11,323 bases of DNA from JBDHUW01 sp964642385 (GTDB taxonomy: Bacteria; Patescibacteriota; Gracilibacteria; Absconditabacterales; Absconditicoccaceae). The stretch is from contig CAZXON010000015.1 in assembly GCA_964642385.1 (NCBI GenBank), forward strand, positions 1-11,323, given 5' to 3'. Shown here piece by piece: positions 1-7,610 of the stretch. The first letter of the stretch is position 1; each line of letters starts with the position of its first letter. Position numbers and translations under genes: made by a program. Below the pieces are notes generated by a model. That model was not told the DNA's origin. It saw nothing but the letters and a program-made list of their open reading frames with translations, and searched no databases.

Positions 1-33
1 CTCCACACTCAAACATTCATTTTTTGCTTCCAT
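1..33 (-). CDS. Partial protein, N-terminal 11 residues only, unknown function
   Basis: An ATG on the minus strand opens a frame that runs off the left edge after 11 codons (begins MEAKNEC) with no stop. The fragment is too short to assign a family. It is supported mainly by context: a sigma70-type promoter on the same strand lies about 60 bases upstream, and the preceding minus-strand gene ends in a terminator before that promoter, so a new transcription unit is expected here. The leader is A-rich and has no Shine-Dalgarno sequence. Confidence 0.45.
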   Translation of the reverse strand, partial: MEAKNECLSVE

Positions 34-93
34 GGTAGTGTTTTTTTATGGTTTTTGTATTTTGTTTTCTGTATTTTAAATATTTGTTTTGAG

Positions 94-121
94 ATTATAC
101 ACAATAGTAAAATAAAGTCAA
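94..121 (-). promoter_or_regulatory. Sigma70-type promoter for the left-edge gene
   Basis: Read on the minus strand, TTGACT (121..116) and TATAAT (99..94) are separated by 16 bases. Transcription would start near 87, giving a leader of roughly 55 bases before the ATG at 33. It lies immediately downstream of the tspO-like terminator, the usual layout between two co-oriented units. Confidence 0.6.
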
Positions 122-136
122 CACTCTCCCGATAAG

Positions 137-165
137 AAAAAAACCACTAGCTGCTAGGCTAATGG
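137..165 (-). terminator. Rho-independent terminator of the TspO-like gene
   Basis: On the minus strand CCATTAG (165..159) pairs with CTAGTGG (150..144), a 7-bp stem with one G-T pair, around an 8-base loop. Seven T follow (143..137). It lies 28 bases past the TAA of the TspO-like gene. Confidence 0.75.
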
Positions 166-192
166 CTTTCGTTGGTAATTATTGTTTAGAAT

Positions 193-843
193 TTATCTCC
201 CTAAAAATTTTGCCCATAACGCACCTCATAATCAAAAGAAAGAGAAGAGGAGTGCAACTAAATTTTTCCAACGCAATTGACTAAGCAGGGTTACACCTGC
301 ACCCAATGCAATTGCTATCCAAGACCACGTCTGAGACATAGTAAATGTTGGATTATATGTGTAGAGCACTTGTGAAAGTCAAAGTGCCCATGTTGCAACA
401 CTTACCCGACCGTAGTATGCACCAAATGTAACCCATCCTCGATTTTTATAACTGTTTCTTCCTTTCACAAGGAGGATATCAAGCATCTTTCCAAGCGTCA
501 AGAACAAGAGTACCATAATGATAAATGAGATTGTATATGCTTCTTGAGCGGTACTAATCAACCACGCAATATTCAAAATACTTGTTCATGCAAAAAGATC
601 CAAGAAGAGACTATTTTTCGCTTCGTCCTTATATTTTTTTCGCATATAGATAGTAAAAATACCAAGCAGCACAAATATTGTTGTCCATGTGAACATGAAA
701 ACTATCCCTGGAGGCATAAATGTAAATGGAAACACACCACTCAAATTGGTAGGTTGAGGCCCAAGTACATCTGTCGCCGTTGCAAGATAACTAAAAACAT
801 AGACAAGAAGCACAAGTACAGTGTTGATGATTTTGCGAATCAT
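193..843 (-). CDS. TspO/MBR-like (tryptophan-rich sensory) membrane protein
   Basis: 216 residues in code 25, with four TGA glycine codons (residues 86, 155, 204 and 206) and a TAA stop. The protein is strongly hydrophobic, with about five membrane spans (near 5-23, 48-66, 86-98 with 104-124, 145-160, 172-187 and 194-210). It resembles the longer TspO/MBR-related family: a proline-rich loop (FTFMPPG, 41-47) before a Trp-containing helix (FTWTTIFVLLG, 51-61), then NIAWLIS (91-97). TspO proteins bind porphyrins and related hydrophobic ligands in the membrane; the ligand here is unknown. The start at MIRKII is preferred because it sets a hydrophobic helix at the N-terminus. An in-frame ATG at 951 would add 36 residues overlapping the umuDC control region. 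The gene stands alone, divergent from umuDC, with its own terminator. The family call rests on pattern resemblance, not a search. Confidence 0.72.
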
Positions 844-876
844 GATGTTTTTTGAAAAAATAAAATAGTATACCTT

Positions 877-905
877 TATATAGCGAAATGAGGAAGGCAA
901 AGCAA
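877..905 (-). promoter_or_regulatory. Candidate promoter of the TspO-like gene
   Basis: On the minus strand TTGCTT (905..900) and TATATA (882..877) are 17 bases apart, giving a start near 870 and a leader of about 27 bases. A TATACT at 872..867 is an alternative -10 without a good -35. The boxes are imperfect and the DNA is AT-rich, so this is tentative. Confidence 0.38.
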
Positions 906-915
906 GAGGAAGACC

Positions 916-943
916 TTGCATTTCTTTATATAATTGGTATATG
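916..943 (+). promoter_or_regulatory. Candidate umuDC promoter
   Basis: TTGCAT (916-921) and TATATG (938-943) are separated by 16 bases. Transcription would start near 950, about 25 bases before the ATG at 976. The -10 lies inside the inverted repeat at 935-950, so a repressor bound there would block RNA polymerase. Confidence 0.4.
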
Positions 944-950
944 TGTACCA
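935..950. promoter_or_regulatory. LexA-like palindromic operator candidate upstream of umuDC
   Basis: TGGTA (935-939) and its perfect inverse TACCA (946-950) flank a 6-base TATGTG spacer. The 16-bp size and alternating T/A centre resemble proteobacterial LexA boxes (CTGT-N8-ACAG), although the arms differ. It overlaps the predicted -10 and lies 25 bases before an error-prone polymerase operon, the classic place for SOS control. No LexA gene is visible in the window, so the cognate repressor is unknown. Confidence 0.45.
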
Positions 951-975
951 TTTACTATTTCGTTGAAAAATAAGT

Positions 976-1341
976 ATGTCTAGATTGCCATTCGTGAGTT
1001 CTATGGAAGACAAAAATGATATAGATATAGATGCTATAATTGGAAAGACGAAAAACAGCACACAATTTCTCAAAATTAAATGAAATAGATTGCAATCATT
1101 AGGAATTATTGATGGATGATATGTTGTTGTTGATTTAGCAAAAACCAATCCGGAAGATGGCGATATCGTTTTGGCGTATGTTGATGGTGCAAGCAAACCA
1201 GTTTTGAGAGTTTTTAAAAAGGATGGTGAAAAGACCTATCTGAGCGTCAATGATGATCCGCTTTTGAATATCTATCCTCGCGAAACAATATTTATCCAGT
1301 GAACAGTTGTGGGATTTTTTACATCATTGAAACGCAGATAA
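976..1341 (+). CDS. umuD: UmuD-like LexA/S24-fold protein with degenerate active site
   Basis: 121 residues, TAA stop, three TGA glycines (36, 48 and 109). It follows the UmuD C-terminal fold in order: FLKIKGN (31-37) for the strand that ends in GDSM in E. coli UmuD, GIIDGGYVVVD (43-53), GDIVLAYVDG (62-71) and a final GTVVGFF (109-115). UmuD self-cleaves with a Ser/Lys dyad, and UmuD' then partners UmuC in DNA polymerase V. Here Arg38 occupies the Ser position. The region of the catalytic Lys reads VLRVF (76-80), so the dyad appears lost. The N-terminal arm with the Cys-Gly cleavage site is also absent, so the protein resembles ready-made UmuD'. It directly precedes umuC (TAAATG, no gap), which supports the pairing. 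The alternative is a non-proteolytic S24-like accessory protein. Family confidence is fair; loss of activity is inferred from hand alignment. Confidence 0.72.
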
Positions 1342-2577
1342 ATGCCACTTACTCAGCCCACTTTTTCTAGCAGAATACGAGCGCTTGTAGATTGCGATTG
1401 ATTCTTCGCTTGATGTGAAATTGCTAGAAATCCATCGTTAATTTGAAAACCAGTGTGCGTGTGTAGAGAAAAAGACATCGTCGTTGCCTGTTCGTACGAA
1501 GCCAAAAAATATGGAATCAAAACATGAACTGCTTCTTGGGATTCCAGGAGAATCCTCTGAGATAAGGGAGTTTTTATCGCACCAGATATGGCATATTATA
1601 TCAAAACATCACAGAAAGTGATGGCGTTACTCGCTGAAGAAGCCAATAGCATAGAGGTTTTTAGCGTTGATGAAGCATTTATAGATATTACGCAGTTCGG
1701 AGAGGAAAGTGTGGAATTTTATCAACTATTTGCCAAGCGCATAGTGGATAGAGTATGGAATGAACTGCGCATTTCAGTGAGTATATGAGTGGCGCCAACC
1801 AAACTTCTCGCCAAAATGTTTTCATCTTTGAGAAAACCCAAAGGTGTTTTCGTGTGTTTGGATAGACTCGAAATCCCGCAGATAATAGGCGATCGAGACT
1901 TGCAAAAAATTCCTTTTATATGATACAAAACCGCAAATAGATTTGATAAAAGAATCCAAAAAATTCGTGATTTTCTGTCCTTGAGCGAGGAGTATATTCA
2001 GCATGCGATGAGTGTCGTTGGTGTGAGGTTGTATCGAGAGTTGCAGTGTATAAATGCCCTTTCTTTTCAAAAACCTGATAAGCCGAAGTCAATATGAAGA
2101 TCAAGGTCTTTCCATCCAGATTTTACCAGCAATATCCATATCGTGCGATGACATTTGGTACAAAATTTTGAGTTTGCTTTTAAGGAGTTGATTGATACGG
2201 GTGGACGCACCTGTATGATGACGTTGTCCTGTAGACTCAAAGATTTTAGAAGTTATGCTCTTACATATAAATTTTCCGAGCCAACCAATAATAAAAAAAT
2301 TTTGGTACAGGCCATGAAAGATCTCTTCATTCGCTTGTTTAACAAACATAATGCGTACAGATCAACATGAATTACTTTTCACTCGATAGATTACGCTATA
2401 CAGAAATATGGACTGTTTGACGCACCAAAAGAAAACGATGAAAAGCTAGCCAAAACTGTAAATCATCTTAATCAAAAATTTGGGAAACAGATTATCACTT
2501 CCGCAAACAATATACAACAACTCAGAAATTCTTCCAAAGAGCATAATGGTTTTACGCTCTGAGAGGTGGAGGTGTAA
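1342..2577 (+). CDS. umuC: UmuC-type Y-family translesion DNA polymerase
   Basis: 411 residues, close to E. coli UmuC length, TAA stop. Y-family motifs are in order: VDCDGFFAGCE (16-26) with the first metal-binding Asp17 and the aromatic steric-gate region; SYEAKKYGIKTG (51-62), the finger motif; VFSVDEAFIDI (106-116) with catalytic Asp110 and Glu111; SIGVAPTKLLAKM (147-159), the palm motif; then a thumb, little finger and a UmuC-specific tail with SIDYAIQKYG (348-357). TGA encodes the invariant glycine at 149 and several other glycines, so a standard-code reading would break the gene into unrecognisable pieces. The start is the ATG immediately after the umuD stop, so translational coupling is likely. 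The protein copies past lesions with low fidelity. All catalytic acids are present, so it should be active. There is no convincing terminator in the 39 bases before the convergent gene. Confidence 0.93.
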
Positions 2578-2616
2578 TCTTCCTAGGATATTTCTATAAT
2601 CGAGTTTTCTAAGGAA

Positions 2617-3078
2617 CTATTCTGTTTTTGATTGTTCCAGAGCATTATTATATTCTGGTAATGCACACATTGTAAGATTTGTACAATCAGAAACTGTTTT
2701 GATTGGTTTTTTATTGATGCATATTTTAGCTTTGTCTGACCGTTTTTCACACTCTATCATACAACTATCATAGGCATCTTGTCGATCTTCTTGCGTGGTA
2801 TCCTCGGTATATTTCGTGCATTCAGAATATTTTTTACATGCATCGGGACAACTTGTTGAAATTATTTCTTTCTCTGGTTGCTCTTTTTCACATATCGATT
2901 TAAAAGCGTTGATCTGTGCAATTATTTCTTCTTCAAGCACATTGATTTTTGATAGTATGCTCGTGTTTTCTATAAAATCAGGAGCTTGATCACCAGGTCT
3001 TGGAATATATTCTTCTTGTTCGACTGGCCCAGGATCTCACAGATCAGGTACTTGATATATAATGAATAAATCGCTCAC
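2617..3078 (-). CDS. Cysteine-rich small protein with twin CX3C motifs, unknown function
   Basis: 153 residues from a GTG start, TAG stop, one TGA glycine. The first 40 residues are acidic and Pro/Gly-rich (for example DLGDPGPVE). A helix-like acidic stretch follows. The C-terminal half carries nine Cys (63, 77, 81, 87, 106, 110, 120, 132, 138), including CPDAC (77-81) and CMIEC (106-110), and CTNLTMC (132-138). Paired cysteines suggest a disulfide-bonded exported domain or metal binding, but no signal peptide or membrane span is present. The GTG at 3078 is the only plausible upstream start before an in-frame TAG; a GTG at 2940 would give a 107-residue form. A TATAAA lies four bases before the GTG, which allows a leaderless transcript. 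The missing export signal may mean the 5' end was cut off when the neighbouring rep element arrived. I do not recognise the family. Confidence 0.6.
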
Positions 3079-3105
3079 ATCTTTTATACATTTATTAACA
3101 ACACA

Positions 3106-4080
3106 ATGAATAACATACCAACCACCACTCTACCATCTACAGAACAAAAGAAAGTCTTTTACTCTACTATTGCTAAATTCACCAAGAGCCAAGAATTAAA
3201 AGCAAATATTATTCCCTACCTATTAAAACACTATCCTCAGGTTCTTAGAAATCCTAATAGAAAACAAAGGATTAGAGAGTGTTGTAATATGGTAGCATTT
3301 AGGAGATATTTAGATACAGGAAGTATACAGCTCGTATCTTCTAATTTCTGCAAATATGACAGGATATGTATTGCTTGTGCTACCAAGAGAGCCATGAGAA
3401 TGATAAAGAAATTTTCTCAGTGAATAGAGAAAAATAACCTTTATGATAAAAAGCGATACTACATTGTTCTTACTATAAGCCACAAAGAGTGAGATAAACT
3501 CGCTGACCTAATGGATAGACTCATGCTATACAAAGAAAAACTAGCAAGGGCATATAGAAATAGTAAAAGGAGTGCTCATTAATCTAAGAGCTTTTTTAGT
3601 CAATTTGATGGCATGGTAATGTCTATAGAGATCGCTCATAAATGAAGGAATTGACGACATCCTCATATCAACATCCTTGCTTGCAGTGACATTAACATAC
3701 CAATTGAAAGTAAATTTGTGAGAGGTAGCACAAATCAACAACTATTAAATGAGTGGAAAGATATTACAAATGGAACAAGTTATATTCACAACATACGCCC
3801 TATTGAAGTTAAAAAAGACCACTTTTCAAGAAGTGGTATTGGTGAAGTCTTCAAATATGCTATCAAATTTTCAGATTTATCTATGGAACAGTTAGCTGAA
3901 GTTATGGCAAACCAACACAAGCATAAATATCGTTTTTTTGCTACTTATGGTATATTTAGAGGCTGGGGAGTATGAGAAGGTAATAAATATAGTTGAGATT
4001 GGAGCGAATGATTGTTTTTATGGAATGAGAAGCTATGACAGTATACAAAATACAGTTGTATATTTCAAAATTTTGATTAG
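3106..4080 (+). pseudogene. rep: Rolling-circle plasmid replication initiator (Rep, HUH), broken by one TAA
   Basis: 324 codons in one frame with TGA as glycine, ending in TAG, but codon 159 (3580-3582) is TAA. Rep_1-type features stand on both sides: a Cys cluster CKYDRICIACATKRA (82-96), YYIVLTISH (motif 1), then after the stop the HUH metal site HPHINI (185-190), the catalytic-Tyr motif FKYAIKF (Tyr251, Lys254) and YGIFRGWG near the end. Such proteins nick the double-strand origin and covalently attach to DNA during plasmid rolling-circle replication. A downstream ATG at 3613 would keep HUH and Tyr but lose motif 1. The reading frame is otherwise intact, so the damage is recent, or it is an assembly or population variant. 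No double-strand origin, mob gene or second plasmid gene was recognised, which suggests a remnant of an integrated small replicon. Confidence 0.83.
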
Positions 4081-4109
4081 TATAAGTGTGTTTATTTTAA
4101 GATTTTCTA

Positions 4110-4739
4110 ATGGATTTTAAAAAAATTATAGAAGAGTATGTAAAGTATGAGTTATTTATATTTGACATTAATGGTGTGCTTGATAGCTTACTAAAAACAA
4201 AAATTAAGTTAGCAAAAGTTGTATTTTGATTTAAAACAAAAAAAGAAATTGCTGAGTTCTTATGTTCTTTAGAGCGTATTTATGAAGGAAATAAATCAGC
4301 AAAGTTACAGGATATACTCCAAATACTCTTTAAAAACTCTAAGAAAATCTCTAAAGAACAGTGTGTGGTGTTTGAGAATAGGTACTATAAAGAGAACAAA
4401 ATATCAAATAAAAATATTGTATTGTTAAATAAATTGTCAGAATTTAAGAAAGTATGCCTTTATACATCACTTTCATCAAATCATCTAAATAGTTTGTTCT
4501 GAAAGCTGCAGCTGAGTAAAAATATTAAAATATACACCTTTGAAAGTTTTCCTGAGACAAAACCATCTTATAGAAACTTATTACATATATGCAAAGAAAA
4601 TAAGACAAAACCAAAAGATACTATTTTGTTTTGAGATAATGTTGTTGTTGATCTAATGCCAGCAAAGCTGCTGTGAATACATACTATTTTAATAACACCC
4701 TATTTAGATGACGTTATTAATGCTGAAATAGCGTTATAA
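4110..4739 (+). CDS. HAD-superfamily hydrolase-like protein with altered DxD motif
   Basis: 209 residues, TAA stop, four TGA glycines. HAD motifs are in order: I, LFIFDINGVLDS (15-26), nucleophile Asp19; II, CLYTSLSS (116-123); III, Lys151 in ETKPSYRNLL; IV, ILFGDNVVVDLMPAK (172-186), with Asp176 and Asp181. The helical stretch between I and II fits a small cap. HAD phosphatases use the Asp two residues after the nucleophile as general acid/base; here it is Asn21, so phosphatase activity may be weak or different. The substrate is unknown; HADs of this size often act on sugar phosphates or nucleotides. The gene starts 29 bases after the rep stop, and its last 40 bases overlap the convergent kinase-like gene. 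The very AT-rich composition matches the operon to its right. Confidence 0.8.
4689..4720. repeat. Perfect 8-bp inverted repeat in the convergent gene overlap
   Basis: TTAATAAC (4689-4696) is exactly matched by GTTATTAA (4713-4720) across a 16-base loop. It straddles the overlapping 3' ends of the HAD gene and the kinase-like gene. No T-run follows on either strand, so a standard Rho-independent terminator is not shown. The AT-rich arms could also arise by chance. Confidence 0.4.
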
Positions 4740-5533
4740 ATTTCCTGAGTGGTTCATTTTATAAAGAAGCATCCAACTTCTTTTGCAAGTAAATCTGCTC
4801 ATATTATACGTTTACGAGATATTCATATGTTGTCTAGAGATGGTAGAGGATAATTAAATCAAGCAATCAAACCATTTAGTAATCTTACATCGCGTGTCAT
4901 TTCTTCATAGAAGTGTCGTTTTTTTTTTAAATGACTAAATTCGTGTATCTCAAATGATCAGGATTGTGCAGTAACTATTGGAACAACAAAAAGTCATATG
5001 GGAGTTTCGTTTTTAATACCTATGTCGTGAGTCTTTTTATCGAGTTTTATATTGCTTTTATATACTAACTTTGAAAAGGGATTAATAAGATATTTTTCAT
5101 CACCCCAAAAGAACCATTCCTCATTTTTTCTATGAAAATAGTTTGCTAATGTTGACTTTCCAATTCAAGAAATTCATCAAAACAAACCAATTCCCATATT
5201 TAATGACCTATTAAACAAGAGTGATCAATGAAATGTATATATTCACCTTTCTTGTCTTAGTCTTTCGAGACAATATCCCGCCACAACTATAATATCCTTT
5301 TCAGTATAATTCGAATTGAAATCAATATATAGTTTTCAATGTTTTTTTTTAATTTGAAACTTAGGCTTTTTATTGTTAAAAACTTCCAAATAGAAGTCAC
5401 AATCTTGTTTAAATTTTTTTTTATATATTATAATATTCGGGATAAAGTCATGCCAAAAAGAAGATTTGGATATATCATATCTCATATCAGAGATGTTTAA
5501 GTGCATAGTCACTCATAATGATTCTAGGTACAT
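4700..5533 (-). CDS. HPr-kinase-like P-loop ATP-binding protein
   Basis: 277 residues, TAG stop. A poorly recognisable N-terminal half (1-100) is followed by FHGSLLFNRS (101-110) and a Walker A loop GGISGIGKST (119-128). Three of the loop's four glycines are TGA codons. GDEKYLIN (144-151) sits where HPr kinases carry acidic residues. The layout matches the C-terminal kinase fold of HprK-related proteins that sit in sugar, peptide-maturation and polysaccharide clusters. True HprK phosphorylates HPr on serine; no HPr or PTS gene is seen here, so the substrate is probably something else, perhaps a sugar or small molecule. It is the last gene of the operon, starting two bases after the GT4 stop. 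Its 3' end overlaps the convergent HAD gene by 40 bases. Assignment to the P-loop is firm; the HprK relation is a judgement from motif layout. Confidence 0.78.
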
Positions 5534-5535
5534 GC

Positions 5536-6633
5536 TTAATTATTTATTATACATTCAAAATAAATACTTTCAAGTTCTTTTATTTTCTTGTTCCAACTCC
5601 AGTTGTTAATTAGATCCTCTTGTGCAACACGAATTAATTTATTCCTTAATACATCGTTTTTTAATAAAATTTCAATAGCTAATTTTAGTTGCTCTGAATT
5701 ATGAGGGGAGACAGTTAGGGAGTTTTTTTTATTTATTGCAAAGTCTACCATTCAACAACAATTTGTTGTAACTATAGCGCAGCCACAAGCAGCAGCTTCT
5801 AACATTGTAGTTAACACTCCTTCTTTATTGGTAGATGGACATGCAAAAACTTTAGCCCTCTGATATAAGTCAAGAAGTTGATTATCAGGTATGTTTGAGA
5901 GTATTTTTATGTTTTTGCCAGAGGCATAGCTTTGAATATCCTGCTTTAATGGTCAATCTCAAACCATTACTACTTTCCAACTTGCTTTATAAGCTTTTAA
6001 TAGATCATCAATCCCTTTATTATCAATAAATCTTCATACAAAAAGAACATCTATATCTCTTTTTCTATTAGATCATTTAAACTTTACTAAATCTATTCCA
6101 TTTTGACAAACAGAAATGTTTGTTAGGTTGTGGTTAATACTTCGTCGATCAGATACACTATTGGCTACAGCTACAAATTTTTTAGGGATTTTTAAGGCTC
6201 TATCAAGAACGCTTATTTTTTTAGATGGATGTCAATGAAGATGTAAAATGTTGGGAATAGTTTTTGGAATAAAAAGTGAATCTAAAGCCATGTGAGTCAC
6301 AGTTAAATCATAGTTTTTAACTATGCTATTAATATTGACATTAGCGTTGAGAGCAAAAATCTCTGATTCTTTGTATATTCTATCTCGGTCTCAAATAACA
6401 TATTCTCCCATCTGTTCTATTTGTTTATTGTTGTATAGTATCTCATACAATGAGATGCTATTACTTTTCGATACTAAAAGATCGTTAAATATTTCTGATT
6501 TATTAAAGCTTCAGGTAGTCAATAGTCAGATCTGATGTCATAAAGCAATAAGTCATTTTATCTGTTCTATAATAACTCTCTCTGTACCTCAAATGCGGTA
6601 ACTCAAAGTTGGGGAATAGATTAATATTTTCAT
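5536..6633 (-). CDS. GT4-family (GT-B) glycosyltransferase
   Basis: 365 residues, TAA stop. The N-terminal acceptor domain begins MKILIYSPTL and has the glycine loop IGGTERV (14-20). HLHGHP (131-136) and VANSVS (156-161) follow, as in retaining GT4 enzymes. The C-terminal donor domain has DVLFVGRFIDNKGID (195-209), VGDGP (224-228) and an E-X7-E signature in KEGVLTTMLEA (Glu271, Glu279), which binds the nucleotide-sugar. The GDGP glycines are both TGA. There is no signal peptide, so it is cytoplasmic or membrane-peripheral. The donor and acceptor cannot be read from sequence. It sits 11 bases after the GT2 gene and two bases before the kinase-like gene, so co-expression is very likely. The first in-frame ATG that restores the full first strand was taken as the start. 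Confidence 0.92.
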
Positions 6634-6644
6634 GGTATAGTGTT

Positions 6645-7610
6645 TTATTTTTTTAAATACATTCGATATCTTTTTTTATATTTAATCATTCTAAATGACA
6701 ACTCAAAGAAAAGGAGTAGTATAAAATAAAAGATAAAATAAATGATGATGTTTTTATTTTGGCGTAGTATATATGACCAATCTAGTTTTGTTTTTGATTT
6801 TTTAGCATATCGAGTATATAGTTTTTTTTTATTTAATATTTTTTTATCTTCATATATCCTTCTGTAAACACTCCAATAATGTTGAAAAGTTTTATATGGA
6901 GTATAAATACAGTTTGCAGTATAAACGACCTTTATTATCTGTTTTCAGTAGTGCGTATATAAATAAGCTGCAAGGAAAACGTCATCACCTATTTGAGTTT
7001 CCTCTAAAAACAGATAACTTATGTTTCTACAAAGAAAAATCCTTCAGTGAAAGTATATTTTAGATTTTACCTCCCGAGAATCGGTTGAGTTATGATAGCT
7101 AGAAACATCATATTTAGATACTTCACTTTTATAAAAATTAGCTCTTACTGAAAAAACCTTTTCTTTTAATTTGTGAAAAAATCATGTGCTGTAATCTATG
7201 TTAGGAATAGGATGTCATCCAACCACCAATAAAGACTCATTTTCTTTTAATTCATTTATTAATAGACTAATCGCATCTTTATTAATTAAAACATCTGAGT
7301 CTAGTTTTAACACATAATCATTTGAGTACCATTCTCTAACATAGTTATATAGTGAAATATTAGCATATTGGTTCCCTAATTTTGAATAGATAATCTTAAC
7401 CTTTCATCTCCTATATAAAGAATGTTGCTTTATTATGTTTTCTGTGTTATCTGTACAACCATTAATACATATTACTATTTTTTTACAAATATAATTATCT
7501 TTTTCGCTAAATAATAGTGCAGATTCAATCGACGACAAATAATTTCAAATAACAGACTCTTCGTTATAAGCAGGAGAAATAATTATAAAATGTTGTTGCC
7601 TATTGTTCAT
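6645..7610 (-). CDS. GT2-family glycosyltransferase with C-terminal membrane helix
   Basis: 321 residues, TAA stop. It opens as a GT-A fold: HFIIISPAYNEES (7-19), then INGCTDNT (49-56) and the metal-binding DxD as LKLDSDVLI (101-109). IGDDVFLAAY (208-217) occupies the place of the catalytic-base motif. A hydrophobic stretch near 288-307 flanked by basic residues should anchor the protein in the membrane. GT2 enzymes add sugars to lipid-linked or surface acceptors; the specific sugar is not readable. Its first 11 bases overlap the end of the carbamoyltransferase gene, a layout that favours translational coupling. TGA glycines occur at non-gap positions, for example residue 22. There is no sign of damage. 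Confidence 0.9.

Noticed and set aside
544..855. Plus-strand open frame of 103 codons
   Set aside because: It is antisense to the TspO-like gene and has no family resemblance; a shadow frame.
844..951. Longer TspO-like start at 951
   Set aside because: It would place 36 extra residues before the natural first membrane helix and overlap the umuDC operator and promoter; the ATG at 843 fits better.
876..1196. Minus-strand open frame of 106 codons
   Set aside because: It runs antisense to the UmuD-like gene and through its promoter region; the plus-strand frame has clear family motifs.
2578..2616. Terminator between umuC and the Cys-rich gene
   Set aside because: TTCCT and AGGAA arms exist but the loop is long and no T-run follows; not supported.
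3583..4080. Second independent gene starting at the ATG at 3613
   Set aside because: It continues the same Rep frame and lacks motif 1; a broken single gene is simpler.
6323..6535. Plus-strand hydrophobic open frame of 70 codons
   Set aside because: It is antisense to the GT4 gene, which has complete family motifs; hydrophobic shadows are common in AT-rich coding DNA.
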